Shown: positions 1-8,164 of the stretch, in pieces
Numbering within the stretch: position 1 is the stretch's first letter
Layout of the letters: each line of letters begins with the position of its first letter
DNA from: Actinacidiphila yeochonensis CN732
GTDB taxonomy: Bacteria; Actinomycetota; Actinomycetes; Streptomycetales; Streptomycetaceae
Length of the DNA stretch: 64,000 bases
NCBI RefSeq assembly: GCF_000745345.1
Contig: NZ_JQNR01000004.1
Location: 1,302,001-1,366,000, forward strand
Reading direction: 5' to 3'
Program-made: the position numbers and the translations under genes
The notes under the pieces: generated by a model
What the model saw: only the letters and a program-made list of their open reading frames with translations
What the model was told of the DNA's origin: nothing
Databases searched by the model: none

Positions 1-2278
1 TGCGGGCGCCGTCGGCGGCGGTGAACTGGACGGACTCGGGGTGGTCGCCGGGCGCGGCGGGCATCGCCACCCGCAGCGGCACGGTGACCGTGGAGTGCGC
101 CTTGACCCGCGCACCGCGGACCGCCGGCGACGTCACGTAGTGCTGGCCGGTGGTGCGGAACGAGATGTCGCCGGTGTAGGTGCCGGGCACGTTCGGCGGC
201 GACTGGAGGTGCGCGCGGCCGTTGGCCCACAGGATCTGAGCGGTCCAGGTGCCGGCCGTGGGCGCGGCGACCTCGACGTGCTGGATGTCGGAGACGGTGC
301 CCGGACGCCCGGCCTTGGTGGACGCCGTGCCGTAGTCGTAGGAGATCTGGGTCAGGGCGCCCTTGGGGTCGACCAGCGTGAACGACAGGATGGTGGAGTT
401 CGTCGGGTCGGGGATGACCATGTCGGCTTCGAGCCGGTCCAGGCCCTTGGGCACCGTGAAGGTGATCGGGGCCGCGGCCCGGGCGCCCTGGGCGGGAACC
501 GGCAGGCTCGGGTCGGGGGCGCTGACCGGCTCGGTGACGGTCCGGCCGAACTGCTTGACCGCGCTCAGCGAGCGGTAGTCCGCGTTCACCTCGGTGTCCT
601 TGGCGCCGGCGTTGAAGAGCGTCACCGACTGGTCGCTGGTGCCGGCCTTGGCGGTGACGTCCAGCTGGGTCGGCGAGGTCACGACGAGGCCGCCGGCGGC
701 GGCCGGCTTGCCCGCCTGCTGCCGGCCGCCGTGGGCGTGGGTCAGCGTGCTGCCGGGCTCCTGCTGGGCGGCCTTCACCGCGGCGTCGATGTCGAGCAGC
801 CCCGCGCCCTGCTGGTCCGCGGGCGCGCCGACGTCGGTGGCGGTGCTGGTGAGGATGGCCTTGACCAGCGCCGGGGTGGGCTTGGCGCCCTTGTGGGTGT
901 CGGCGTAGGCCTGGATGACGTCGGCCGCGGCACCCGCCACGAGCGGGCAGGCCTGGCTGGTGCCGCCGAACGCCTCGGTCTGGGTGTTGGTCGGGCAGTC
1001 GCTGCCGCCGGGGTTGCAGGCCGCCTCACCGCCGTAGCCGGGGGCGACGAGGTCGACCACGCGGTTGTTGGGGGCGGTGCCGCCCGAGGACAGCGGGGTG
1101 ATGTCGTTGTTGGTCCAGCGGCTGTAGCCGGTGGCCTGCGCGTTCAGCCGCAGCGTGTTGGTGGCGCCGACCGCGATGGCCAGCGGGTCGGTGGCGGGGG
1201 AGGAGACGGTGCCGGAGACGCCGCTGTCGCCGGAGGAGACGACGACGGTCACCCCTGCGGCGATCGCCGCGTCGTTGGCGGCGTAGAAGGCGGCGTAGCG
1301 GCCGGGCCGCTGGCTGAAGCCGTAGGACTCGGAGATGATGTCGGCGTGCTCGGCCACGACCGCGTGGTCGATGCCCGCGACGACCTCCGACTCCGGCTGC
1401 TGCACGGCGTCGCCGGCACCGCTGGGCGGGGTGTCGACGAGGGAGGTGTCGACCAGGGACGCGTCGGGGGCGACCCCCTTGATGGTGAAGGTGCAGCCCG
1501 CGGGCAGGCCGGAGTACGGCAGCTCCTTGGAGTAGTCGTAGACGACCGTGCCCTGGCCGGCTATGGAGGAGGCGTCGCCGTAGTACTCGCCGTCACTGTG
1601 GTCGGCGGTCGGGTCCGGGGCGTCCAGGACGACCGGAGTGCCGTCCGCGCGGGTGAAGTTGGGGTTGCCCGCGAGTTCGTTGATGCCGTCGTTGGCGACG
1701 ATCACGCCCTTGCCGGTCGCGATCGAGTTGGCCTCGTCGGCGGCCTTCGGGTCGTCGGACGAGGCGTGGACGACGGACAGCGCCTCCGGCTCGGTGAACG
1801 GCTTGGCCGGGTCGGCCGGGCACAGCTTCGAACTGAGCTTGGCCGGCTTCGCCTTGGGCGAGCTGCTCTGCGGGGCGACGGTGACGGGCGCGGCGGGCAG
1901 GATCTCGGCGACAGCCGGATCGGCCCGCAGGCGCTTCACCTCCGCCGCGCTCAGCCGGGCCGCCACGGCGTTGACGCTGACCAGCTGGCGGATGCCGGTG
2001 CCGCCGTGCGACCTGATGTCGGAGACGATCGAGCTCTGGTCGGAGCGGGTCGCGGTGGTGCGGGCGGCGCCGTGCGCCTTCAGGGTGAGGTCGGCGTGCT
2101 GGTCGGCGAGGACGACGATGACGGCGCCGCCCGCGTCCGTGCCCTCCGTGGCGGGGGCCAGGGACGAGGGCGCCGAGGTGGCGGCGGGCACGGCGGAGGC
2201 GGCGCCGGCGCCCATGGCGGTGAGCGCCAGGCCCGCGGTGAGGGCGGTGGCGAGGGTGGCCAGCCGGGTTCGGTTCAC
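1..2278 (-). CDS. Secreted S8-family (subtilisin-like) serine peptidase, C-terminus cut by the window edge
   Basis: The frame reads leftwards from a GTG at 2278 (VNRTRLATLATALTAG) and runs off the left edge, so the C-terminus is missing. The N-terminus is a signal peptide followed by a propeptide-like region. The serine block is intact (FGGTSQACPLVAG, near 970-1010). The subtilase helix after the His region is also recognisable (SEVVAGIDHAVVAEHADII). The active site is unusual: the usual HGTH block is replaced by GEYYGDASSIAG (near 1560-1600), and the oxyanion Asn block reads SSGDSG, with Asp for Asn. The start was chosen because GAAAG lies about 8 bases upstream and the signal peptide follows directly. 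Family assignment is firm; whether it is a normally active protease is less sure. Confidence 0.85.
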   Translation of the reverse strand, partial: MNRTRLATLATALTAGLALTAMGAGAASAVPAATSAPSSLAPATEGTDAGGAVIVVLADQHADLTLKAHGAARTTATRSDQSSIVSDIRSHGGTGIRQLVSVNAVAARLSAAEVKRLRADPAVAEILPAAPVTVAPQSSSPKAKPAKLSSKLCPADPAKPFTEPEALSVVHASSDDPKAADEANSIATGKGVIVANDGINELAGNPNFTRADGTPVVLDAPDPTADHSDGEYYGDASSIAGQGTVVYDYSKELPYSGLPAGCTFTIKGVAPDASLVDTSLVDTPPSGAGDAVQQPESEVVAGIDHAVVAEHADIISESYGFSQRPGRYAAFYAANDAAIAAGVTVVVSSGDSGVSGTVSSPATDPLAIAVGATNTLRLNAQATGYSRWTNNDITPLSSGGTAPNNRVVDLVAPGYGGEAACNPGGSDCPTNTQTEAFGGTSQACPLVAGAAADVIQAYADTHKGAKPTPALVKAILTSTATDVGAPADQQGAGLLDIDAAVKAAQQEPGSTLTHAHGGRQQAGKPAAAGGLVVTSPTQLDVTAKAGTSDQSVTLFNAGAKDTEVNADYRSLSAVKQFGRTVTEPVSAPDPSLPVPAQGARAAAPITFTVPKGLDRLEADMVIPDPTNSTILSFTLVDPKGALTQISYDYGTASTKAGRPGTVSDIQHVEVAAPTAGTWTAQILWANGRAHLQSPPNVPGTYTGDISFRTTGQHYVTSPAVRGARVKAHSTVTVPLRVAMPAAPGDHPESVQFTAADGAR

Positions 2279-2881
2279 TGGGCGCTGCTTTCGTCAGGGC
2301 GGATTCCCGCAGCGGACGGGGCGGCAGTGGCGGCGACGGCGGTGAGCGGGGCCCGCGGCGGCGCCGAGGAGCGGGCCGACGGTGCGGGCGGGCGGCGGGT
2401 ACCGGTGAGGCCGGTGACAACGGCGTTGGCGGTGTTGGCGGTGATGACGACTCCCACGTGAAGGTCCGAACGGAACTGTCAGGAGGTGCAAGCCGTGCGG
2501 GAGTGCCCAGGGAAGCACTGGGTGTAGTGTGCACGACAATCTGCCGGTGTGGGAACGCCTGATGACCTTGCTTCAACGGATCTTTGAACGCGGGCCGAGG
2601 AATTCACCGATCTTGTACCGTTTCCGCCCCGCGGCGCTGGTGGCGCCGGGCCTTGCTGGGCATCCGGGGGTCTGGCGGCCGGGCGATCGGGAGGCCGGGC
2701 GGCCGGGTCGTCGGTGAGGCGCTCTCGGGTGAGGCCGAACCGCCCCTGGAGCGGCGGCGGTCGGAGGCGCCGATGTCGGAACACCCCCCGCCCTGGGCTG
2801 GCGGAGCCCGCCCCCCGGCGGCCGTGCTCGGCAGGCGGGAAGGGGGCCGCGCCGCCCGCGTCGCGCTGGCCTCCGCTCAGT
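2279..2881. other. Gene-poor stretch upstream of the S8 peptidase
   Basis: About 600 bases between the peptidase start and the end of the next minus-strand gene. The half nearer the peptidase presumably holds its promoter, but I cannot assign -10/-35 boxes with confidence. A 60-codon minus-strand frame (2275-2457, GTG start, stop overlapping the peptidase GTG) is possible but has low-complexity Ala/Pro/Arg content and no clear ribosome site. Confidence 0.4.
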
Positions 2882-3391
2882 TCAGGGCAGGAGGTCCCGA
2901 ACGGCGAGCCGTTCGCGGGCCTGGTCGCGGGTGGGGTCGGGCCGGAGGTGGCGGAAGAGCCGCTGGAGCGGGGCGGTCGCGTTCCTGGCGCGGCGGAGTG
3001 CGCCGAGCCGGTCGGTGGGTAGCGCCCGCAGGCGGCCGCTCAGGTCGCGGGTGCGGGCCGGCGTCAGCGTCAAGGCGGCGAGGATGTCCGCTGCGAGCAG
3101 GTCGGGATCCCAGTCGGGGTCCCCGCGGTCGGGGCCGAGGCGCTCGATGACGAACGCCCGCAGCCTGGAGCCGTTCCCCGCCCGGCGGGTCCGCTGCCAG
3201 TGTCCGTCGCCCGGCATGCGGGCGCTGACCTGGAGCGAGAGCTTGGCCCACCGCTTGCGCGACTCGGCGTCGAGGCGATCGTCCTGGGCGTGGGAGACGC
3301 CGACCCCGCGGACGCGTTCGAGCTGCTGGCCGTGGTGGCCGGGCCTGCCGGCCCGCGCCTGGACCTCCTCGAAGGTCCAGGCGTGCGACGT
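2882..3391 (-). CDS. Hypothetical protein with no canonical start codon
   Basis: The frame from about 3391 down to the TGA at 2882 reads as a soluble charged protein of about 170 residues, ending in ERLAVRDLLP. It has streptomycete-like composition and regular helical segments, such as DPDLLAADILAALTLTP. I do not recognise the family. No ATG, GTG or TTG occurs in frame between the upstream gene's stop (3465) and an internal ATG at the ARMPGDG segment. A good GAGGAGG lies about 10 bases before an ACG at 3391, exactly where a start would be expected, giving T/M-SHAWTFEEVQ. Either ACG is used, the base is a sequence error for ATG, or the gene is decaying. The next in-frame start upstream is a GTG at 3595 inside the 3465-3977 gene, which I judge unlikely. 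Confidence 0.5.
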   Translation of the reverse strand, partial: TSHAWTFEEVQARAGRPGHHGQQLERVRGVGVSHAQDDRLDAESRKRWAKLSLQVSARMPGDGHWQRTRRAGNGSRLRAFVIERLGPDRGDPDWDPDLLAADILAALTLTPARTRDLSGRLRALPTDRLGALRRARNATAPLQRLFRHLRPDPTRDQARERLAVRDLLP

Positions 3392-3464
3392 TTCGGACCG
3401 GCCTCCTCGTGCCCGCTCCCCCCTCCGCGGGTCAGTCGTGCCGTACGGTGCGCGCCGCCGGATT

Positions 3465-3977
3465 TCAGGCGCCGGGCTGGACCGGACCGACGAGGGTGCC
3501 GGCGGCAACCTGGAGCGCGCCGTCGGCGAAGGAGGTGCCGGGGATCTCCCCGTCCGGGGCCTGGAGCGTGAACGACGCCTCGTCCGCGGCGACACCGCGG
3601 CCGCTGTCGGGAACCTGGATGTCGAAGTGCACCGGGTGGCCGGGGCCGAAGACCACCACGCCGTCCTGGTCGCCGTAGCGGCCGGCGGTGACGCCGGTGT
3701 CCGCGCCGCCGTCCGAGAACCGCGCGTCGGTGGGCGAACCGGCCAGCTCGCACGGCTCGTAGCCGCGCGGCGCCGTCAGGGTCACGCGGTAGTGGCGGTG
3801 CCCGGCGGTGCCGTCCGCCTCGGTGATCTCCGCGAGGTGGTTGGCCGGACGGCAGGCCGAGGGGGCGGCGGCGCGGGGCACCGCCGGTACGGCCTGCGCG
3901 ACTCCCGCACCCGTTCCACCCGCCAGCGCGGCGGCGGTGGCGGCGACGGCGGCGGCGATCCTACGGCTGGTACGCAT
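3465..3977 (-). CDS. Small secreted protein, DUF4232-like
   Basis: A 170-residue protein starting with ATG at 3977 and a clear signal peptide (MRTSRRIAAAVAATAAALAGG, cleavage probably after AQA or PRAAA). The mature part has the pattern of the DUF4232 family, which is common in streptomycetes: an early Cys (SACRP), a beta-rich segment, then a Pro-x-Cys-x-Leu-x-Gly turn (YEPCELAGSP), with the two Cys probably disulphide-bonded. It ends in GTLVGPVQPGA. The function of DUF4232 proteins is unknown; they are exported or lipoprotein-like. The gene lies 73 bases upstream of the hypothetical gene ending at 2882, on the same strand, so they may be co-transcribed. Confidence 0.7.
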   Translation of the reverse strand: MRTSRRIAAAVAATAAALAGGTGAGVAQAVPAVPRAAAPSACRPANHLAEITEADGTAGHRHYRVTLTAPRGYEPCELAGSPTDARFSDGGADTGVTAGRYGDQDGVVVFGPGHPVHFDIQVPDSGRGVAADEASFTLQAPDGEIPGTSFADGALQVAAGTLVGPVQPGA

Positions 3978-4197
3978 CGTGCGTGCTCCTTGCCTCGCTT
4001 GACGGTGCCGGCGAGTTCCGTACCGGCGCCATGGTCAACGCCATTCCTGCCCGCTCCCGCCCGTCGGGAATGTCCCAGGATCGCCACATTCGCGTCTCGG
4101 GTGGGTGGCGGCTCTCGCGGGCGGACCGCTGCCTCCTGAGGGTGAGATGTCCGGGCTGTCCGGGAATGCGCGCCCTTGCCGGGGTGTTCGCACGACC

Positions 4198-4587
4198 ATG
4201 GACGCCGAGCCCGCCGCCAGCCGCCAGCCGTCCCCGGACGGCGAGGCGGTGCGCGTCCGGCTTGCCGTGGAGCGCGCGAGCGAGCAGGCCCGGATCGAGG
4301 CCCTGAGCCGCGAGTTCGACGGCATCGTGGCGGCCGGCGCGCTCGTCGCCGTCGACGACGAACACGACCCCGAGGGGTCGAGCACCGCTTTCGAGCGCGC
4401 CCACGTGGCCTCGCTGCTCGACCAGTCGCGGGACCGCCTGGCCGCGCTGGACCGGGCCGCCGAGCGGCTCGCCGAGGGAACCTACGCCCGGTGCGAGCGG
4501 TGCGCCGGCCCCATACCCGCCGAGCGGCTGGAGGCGCTGCCGGCCACGACCCTGTGCTTCGGCTGCGCCTCGGCCGGGCCGCGCTGA
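4198..4587 (+). CDS. DksA/TraR-family C4 zinc-finger protein
   Basis: A 129-residue protein from ATG at 4198. It has a charged helical N-terminal half and a C-terminal C4 zinc finger (CERC, about 16 residues, CFGC). The segment LDRAAERLAEGTYARCERC is the typical lead-in to the finger of DksA/TraR proteins. The family binds the secondary channel of RNA polymerase and adjusts transcription during stress. Actinobacterial members are often short and of unknown target. The frame is open upstream to 4105, but the ATG at 4198 matches family length. It is a single-gene transcript facing the convergent gene at 4733-5062. Confidence 0.8.
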   Translation: MDAEPAASRQPSPDGEAVRVRLAVERASEQARIEALSREFDGIVAAGALVAVDDEHDPEGSSTAFERAHVASLLDQSRDRLAALDRAAERLAEGTYARCERCAGPIPAERLEALPATTLCFGCASAGPR

Positions 4588-4680
4588 GGGGCAGCGTGGC
4601 CCGTGCCCGGGCTCACGTCCGCGGCGAACGGTACGGGGCCCGATGGGGCGGCGGCCGCCGGCGTTGCGTGACACCCCCGG

Positions 4681-4706
4681 CGGGCGCGGGTGGCCGTCCG
4701 CGCCCG
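4681..4706. terminator. Stem-loop between convergent genes
   Basis: A 9-bp perfect inverted repeat (4681-4689 with 4698-4706, CGGGCGCGG/CCGCGCCCG) with an 8-base loop. It sits between the convergent ends of the DksA-like gene (4587) and the secreted protein gene (4733). There is no U-tract, as is usual in streptomycetes; it could serve both strands. Confidence 0.5.
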
Positions 4707-4732
4707 CTCCTGCCGTAGCGGCCGCGGGGGGA

Positions 4733-5062
4733 TCAGGAGAAGACCACCGACCGCGTCTTGAGCCGGTCGCCGAGCTTCTTGCCCGGGGTCATGACGTAGT
4801 AGACGTCGCCGCCGCAGTCGGCGTCGAGGTAGACCGTGGCCGTCGACGTGGTCAGGTTCTCCGGAGCGAAGCCCGGCGCCTCCTCGGTCGTCCACGGGAG
4901 GTCGATGCACACGCCGCTCTCCGGGTCGGGCAGGCCCACGGGTACCCCCGGGCCGACCTTGTAGTAGAAGTCGCCGGTCGCGGCGTTCGCGGAGACAGGG
5001 ACGGCGAGGACCAGCGCGAGCGCGCTGGCGGCGGCGAGCGCGATGTTGCTGAAGAGACGCAT
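4733..5062 (-). CDS. Small secreted protein, possibly beta/gamma-crystallin-like
   Basis: A 109-residue protein from ATG at 5062, with GAAAGGG 9 bases upstream. It begins with a signal peptide (MRLFSNIALAAASALALVLA, cleaved near ANAA). The mature domain of about 80 residues is beta-rich with two Cys (GVCIDLP and DADCGGD). It ends in an ATVYLDADCGGDVYYVM...SVVF pattern that resembles one Greek-key motif of the crystallin-type secreted proteins of streptomycetes (inhibitors and antifungals). That link is by eye only. The frame extends upstream to 5107, but the signal peptide and ribosome site favour 5062. Confidence 0.7.
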   Translation of the reverse strand: MRLFSNIALAAASALALVLAVPVSANAATGDFYYKVGPGVPVGLPDPESGVCIDLPWTTEEAPGFAPENLTTSTATVYLDADCGGDVYYVMTPGKKLGDRLKTRSVVFS

Positions 5063-5281
5063 GAGAAACGACCCTTTCAGGGCGGAACCCGGTTCAAGGT
5101 GAGTCATCGGTACAAGATCACCCTAGACTTCGCGTATCAGCAGAAACGTTTCCCAGCGCTCAGCCTTTCGGGTGATGTGAGAAGCGAATCGCCGCAGCCG
5201 ACCGGAAGTCCGGTACGGACGAGCCCGCCGCCCAGGTGCCGTTGGCCGCCGCCGTGCCCCGCACCTCAGCGCGCACCGGGT

Positions 5282-6157
5282 TCATCCGAGGCGGGGGCCG
5301 GGGCCGGGGCCGGGGCCGGGTTCGGGGCCGGGGTTCGGGGCCGCCCGGGGCTTCCGTCCCCAGGCGGTGAGCAGGCCGGCCGACAGCGCGGCGCACCCGT
5401 CGGAGTCCAGGTAGCGGAGCGCCTGGTCGAGGGCGGCGTCGTCGACCAGGCCGGTGGCGACCATCGCCGCCCTGCCGCGCTCCCAAGTGTCCGCCCAGAA
5501 ACGGCTGATGGGGGTGCCCGGCCGGAGCGGCGGTACGTGGATCCCGGCGCCCACGGCCTCCAGACCTGCCCCGCGCAGCAGTTGCGGGTACGACGGTACC
5601 CAGGAGACGTCGGTTCCGATGGTCGCCCGCAGCCCATCCCACATGGCCAGCATCGCCGTGCTGTACGGGGTGGCGGGCGCCCGGTCGCTGGTCAGGTCGA
5701 CGGCGTCGCCGAGTACGAGCACCCCGCCGGGCGCGACGAGGTCGGCCAGGGCCGCGACCAGCCGTTGACGGTCGGGCAGGTGCATCAGCACGAAGCGCGC
5801 GTGGACGAGCTGGAAACGGCCCGTGACGGCGCCAGGGGCGGTGATGTCGGCCTGGAGCACGTCGAGCCCGGGCACGGGCTCCCGGCGCAGGAAGCGCACG
5901 TCGCGGTCGACGGCGAGCACGCTCGTCACCCCGGCCTCGGCCAGCAGCCGGCGGGAGACCGTGCCCGTGCCGGCGCCGACGTCGAGGCAGCGCCACCCCG
6001 GCCCGGCGCCGAGCGCGCGCAGGTGCGCCATCGTGACGTCGTCGTAGGCGAGGGCGCCGAAGTCGACGCGCTCGCCCTCCCCTGCCTGTCCGGGACGGAA
6101 GACGGCCTCGCCGTAGCGCCCGCCCGCCGGCCCGTCGTCCCGGGAACCGCCGGTCAT
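5282..6157 (-). CDS. SAM-dependent class I methyltransferase
   Basis: Starts with ATG at 6157 (MTGGSRDDGPAGG) and runs about 290 residues. The SAM-binding glycine-rich motif is clear (WRCLDVGAGTGTVSRRLL), followed by the acidic end of strand 2 (VLAVDRD), an LQADI motif and the post-motif helix (LVHARFVLMHLPDR). This is the UbiE/Methyltransf_25-type fold. The C-terminal tail is a low-complexity Pro-Gly run encoded by a GGGGCC-type repeat. The substrate is unknown. It may be the last gene of the transcript that starts at the GTPase gene (13094), but 384 bases separate it from the phosphatase gene, so it may have its own promoter. Confidence 0.8.
   Translation of the reverse strand: MTGGSRDDGPAGGRYGEAVFRPGQAGEGERVDFGALAYDDVTMAHLRALGAGPGWRCLDVGAGTGTVSRRLLAEAGVTSVLAVDRDVRFLRREPVPGLDVLQADITAPGAVTGRFQLVHARFVLMHLPDRQRLVAALADLVAPGGVLVLGDAVDLTSDRAPATPYSTAMLAMWDGLRATIGTDVSWVPSYPQLLRGAGLEAVGAGIHVPPLRPGTPISRFWADTWERGRAAMVATGLVDDAALDQALRYLDSDGCAALSAGLLTAWGRKPRAAPNPGPEPGPGPGPGPRLG
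5288..5342. repeat. GGGGCC-type tandem repeat at the methyltransferase 3' end
   Basis: Imperfect six-base units (GGGGCC and GGTTCG variants) fill the last codons of the methyltransferase and encode alternating Pro-Gly/Pro-Glu. Such tracts slip readily, so the exact C-terminus may vary between strains or be misassembled. Confidence 0.7.
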
Positions 6158-6541
6158 GCCGCCCCCGGCGTGGCACCGGGAACGCCGCCGGAGCCGGGGA
6201 ACGGGAGCAGCGGGCCGTCGGAAAGCGTCATGGCCGGACCTCGTCACGTGGGGGGTGCCCGGCAGCCCGTGCCCGGCCGCCGCCCCACCGATCCTGCGCC
6301 GTCGGCCACCGGTACGGCGCAGGCGCGCCGATCCTGCGCCGATCGGCCCACAGCGACGCGCCAAACGGGAGACCGCCGCCTCCCCCCCCGTGCCCCCTTC
6401 CACCCCGTGCCCTTCGACCCCGTTCCCGGAGCGCACCGGTCCGGAGAGCGCCGGCCGCGCGAGCCGGCACCGCCCGTTCCGGTCACCGTCCCGGTCACCG
6501 TTCGGGCAACCGTTCCCGTCGCGGTCCCGTCCTGGGGCCAC
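6158..6541. other. Intergenic region upstream of the methyltransferase
   Basis: About 380 bases without a convincing gene. Near 6475-6535 there are degenerate copies of CCGGTCACCGT-like units (for example at 6478-6502). I see no strong terminator; this is the likely promoter region of the methyltransferase. Confidence 0.4.
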
Positions 6542-7324
6542 TCAGCTCCGGAAGCGGACGCGGACCAGCGTCGTGTCGTCCGTCTCGATCTCCCCGGTCT
6601 GCCGCAGGCGGGTCACCATCCGGTCGAAGTCGGCCGCGCCGAGCCGGCCCATCACGTGCCACCACAGAGCGGCGTCCGGGGCGTCCGGGGTCCCGTGGGT
6701 GAGGAGGAGCTGGGCCAGCGCGTCGGTCACCAGGTGGAGTTCGTCCCCCGGCCGCACCGTCTGCCTGGACGTGCGCAGCCGCGACGCGTCCGCCCCGTCC
6801 GCCTCCTCCCGGGTGAGCACGAGGTCCGGACGGTCGTCGAAGGCCGCCGCGGACGTCACCGGGAAGGCGTGCAGCAGGTGGCCGCCGCGGACGTGGAACA
6901 GGCAGGTGTCGCCCACCGCCGCCGCCGTGTACTGCCAGCCCTCGGCGGCCCAGCGCAGCCGCACGCCGAGGAAGGTGGACGCCGATCCGCGGGCGACGGC
7001 GTTGGCCTGGAAGAACTGCTGGCCGACGGCCCCGCCGGACGCCGGACGTGCCGCGGCCTGGTCGTTCCACCATCCGCGGCAGGCGTCGAGCCACGGCAGT
7101 ACCGACTCCGGCTCGGCACCGGGGTCGTCGAGGGAGAAGCTCCCCGACAGGAGGCCCGCCCAGTCACCCGCCCGGTACGCCGAACTCGCGCCGTCGCACA
7201 GGGCGAACGCCCGGCGGTCCGCCGCCACGGCGGCGATGTCGCGGCAGTCGCCCGGCGTCTCCGGCGCCGACGGGACCACGTACACGTGGACGTCGACGTC
7301 GGGATCGCCGGCCGGCGCCGTCAT
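6542..7324 (-). CDS. PP2C-like serine/threonine phosphatase
   Basis: About 260 residues from ATG at 7324, overlapping the stop of the vWA gene by ATGA. It has the order of metal-binding blocks seen in PP2C phosphatases: an early CDGASSA (the DGxxxA block), a central YTAAAVGDTCLFHVRGG (the GDSR-like block), DELHLVTDALAQ and a C-terminal TDDTTLVRVRF (the DNxT-like block, here DDT). It is a compact single-domain protein without membrane segments, and presumably dephosphorylates a partner in this operon. Together with the kinase-like and vWA proteins it forms a kinase/phosphatase/vWA set like the TerY-phosphorylation triads described from comparative genomics. Confidence 0.75.
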   Translation of the reverse strand: MTAPAGDPDVDVHVYVVPSAPETPGDCRDIAAVAADRRAFALCDGASSAYRAGDWAGLLSGSFSLDDPGAEPESVLPWLDACRGWWNDQAAARPASGGAVGQQFFQANAVARGSASTFLGVRLRWAAEGWQYTAAAVGDTCLFHVRGGHLLHAFPVTSAAAFDDRPDLVLTREEADGADASRLRTSRQTVRPGDELHLVTDALAQLLLTHGTPDAPDAALWWHVMGRLGAADFDRMVTRLRQTGEIETDDTTLVRVRFRS

Positions 7325-8154
7325 CGCGGGTTTCCGAAGTTCGGGTCGTTGGAACCGATGCTCAGCGCCTCGACCATCGCCGCCAGGTCCGCGTTGAAGA
7401 CGAAGGCCCGCGCGCCGGCCCTGAGCGGCGGGCGGCCGGCGGCGGTGGCGAAGTGGTTCGCGTACTCCACCAGGCGGGGTGTGAGCACCGAGGAGATGTC
7501 GAACAGCGCCTTGGTGTACTTGTCCGGAAGCCCGTTCGGGCTGTCCGGGTAGTACTGGGGCGTCTCGGACTGGGACGCGATGGCGATGTTGAAGAGCTGC
7601 AGTTCGCCACCGTCGGTCCGCAACTGCCGCAGCGCGGCGGCGCGCTGGGCCAGGTCGTCGATGCCGCCGTCGGTCGCCTCGCCGTCGCTGATGTTGATCA
7701 CGACCGGGGCCGGCGAGTCCTGGTGGCGCGCGACCCAGGAGCCCACCAGGTCGCGGGCCAGGTCGAAGGCGGCGCACATCCGTGTCTCGCCGTCCGCGCG
7801 CGGTTCGATCCACACCGGCCAGGAGGTGCCGGAGGCGTCGGTGTGGACGCGGGACACCGCCTCGGCCATCTGCGCCGGGGAGACGAGGAACTGTCCGGTG
7901 AGCGGCCCCTGGAGCAGCGGGCCGACGCCGTCCGAGTAGCCGATCAGCGCGATGTCGAAGAAGTGCCGGGCCTCCTCGTCCACGAAGCACCGCTGTACGA
8001 GGCGGCCGAGCAACTGGTTGGTGCTGTCGGCCACCGCGTCGGCCTTGGACGCCCCTCGGCCGCCCGACATGGCACCGGACATCGAGTAGGACTGGTCGAT
8101 CAGCAGGACGAAGCACGCGGGGTGCTTCCTGGTGGCGCGGATCGCGGGGTTCAC
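7321..8154 (-). CDS. von Willebrand factor A (vWA) domain protein, TerY-like
   Basis: About 277 residues from GTG at 8154 (VNPAIRATRKHP), with GAAGGGA 5 bases upstream. The MIDAS metal site is intact: DQSYSMSG (DxSxS) near residue 20, and a downstream VVINISDGEATDGG carrying the acidic residue. A long Ser/Asp-rich loop follows the first strand. vWA domains of this stand-alone type bind protein partners through the metal. The gene overlaps the phosphatase gene by ATGA and follows the zinc-ribbon gene after 10 bases, so translation of the three is probably coupled. Confidence 0.8.
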   Translation of the reverse strand: MNPAIRATRKHPACFVLLIDQSYSMSGAMSGGRGASKADAVADSTNQLLGRLVQRCFVDEEARHFFDIALIGYSDGVGPLLQGPLTGQFLVSPAQMAEAVSRVHTDASGTSWPVWIEPRADGETRMCAAFDLARDLVGSWVARHQDSPAPVVINISDGEATDGGIDDLAQRAAALRQLRTDGGELQLFNIAIASQSETPQYYPDSPNGLPDKYTKALFDISSVLTPRLVEYANHFATAAGRPPLRAGARAFVFNADLAAMVEALSIGSNDPNFGNPR

Positions 8155-8164
8155 GGCTGTCCCT

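Noticed and set aside
2275..2457. 60-codon minus-strand frame overlapping the subtilase start
   Set aside because: It has low-complexity Ala/Pro/Arg content and no clear ribosome site; possible leader but not supported.
5288..5342. GGGGCC repeats as a CRISPR-like or integration element
   Set aside because: Units are 6 bp, contiguous and coding (Pro-Gly tail); there are no spacers.
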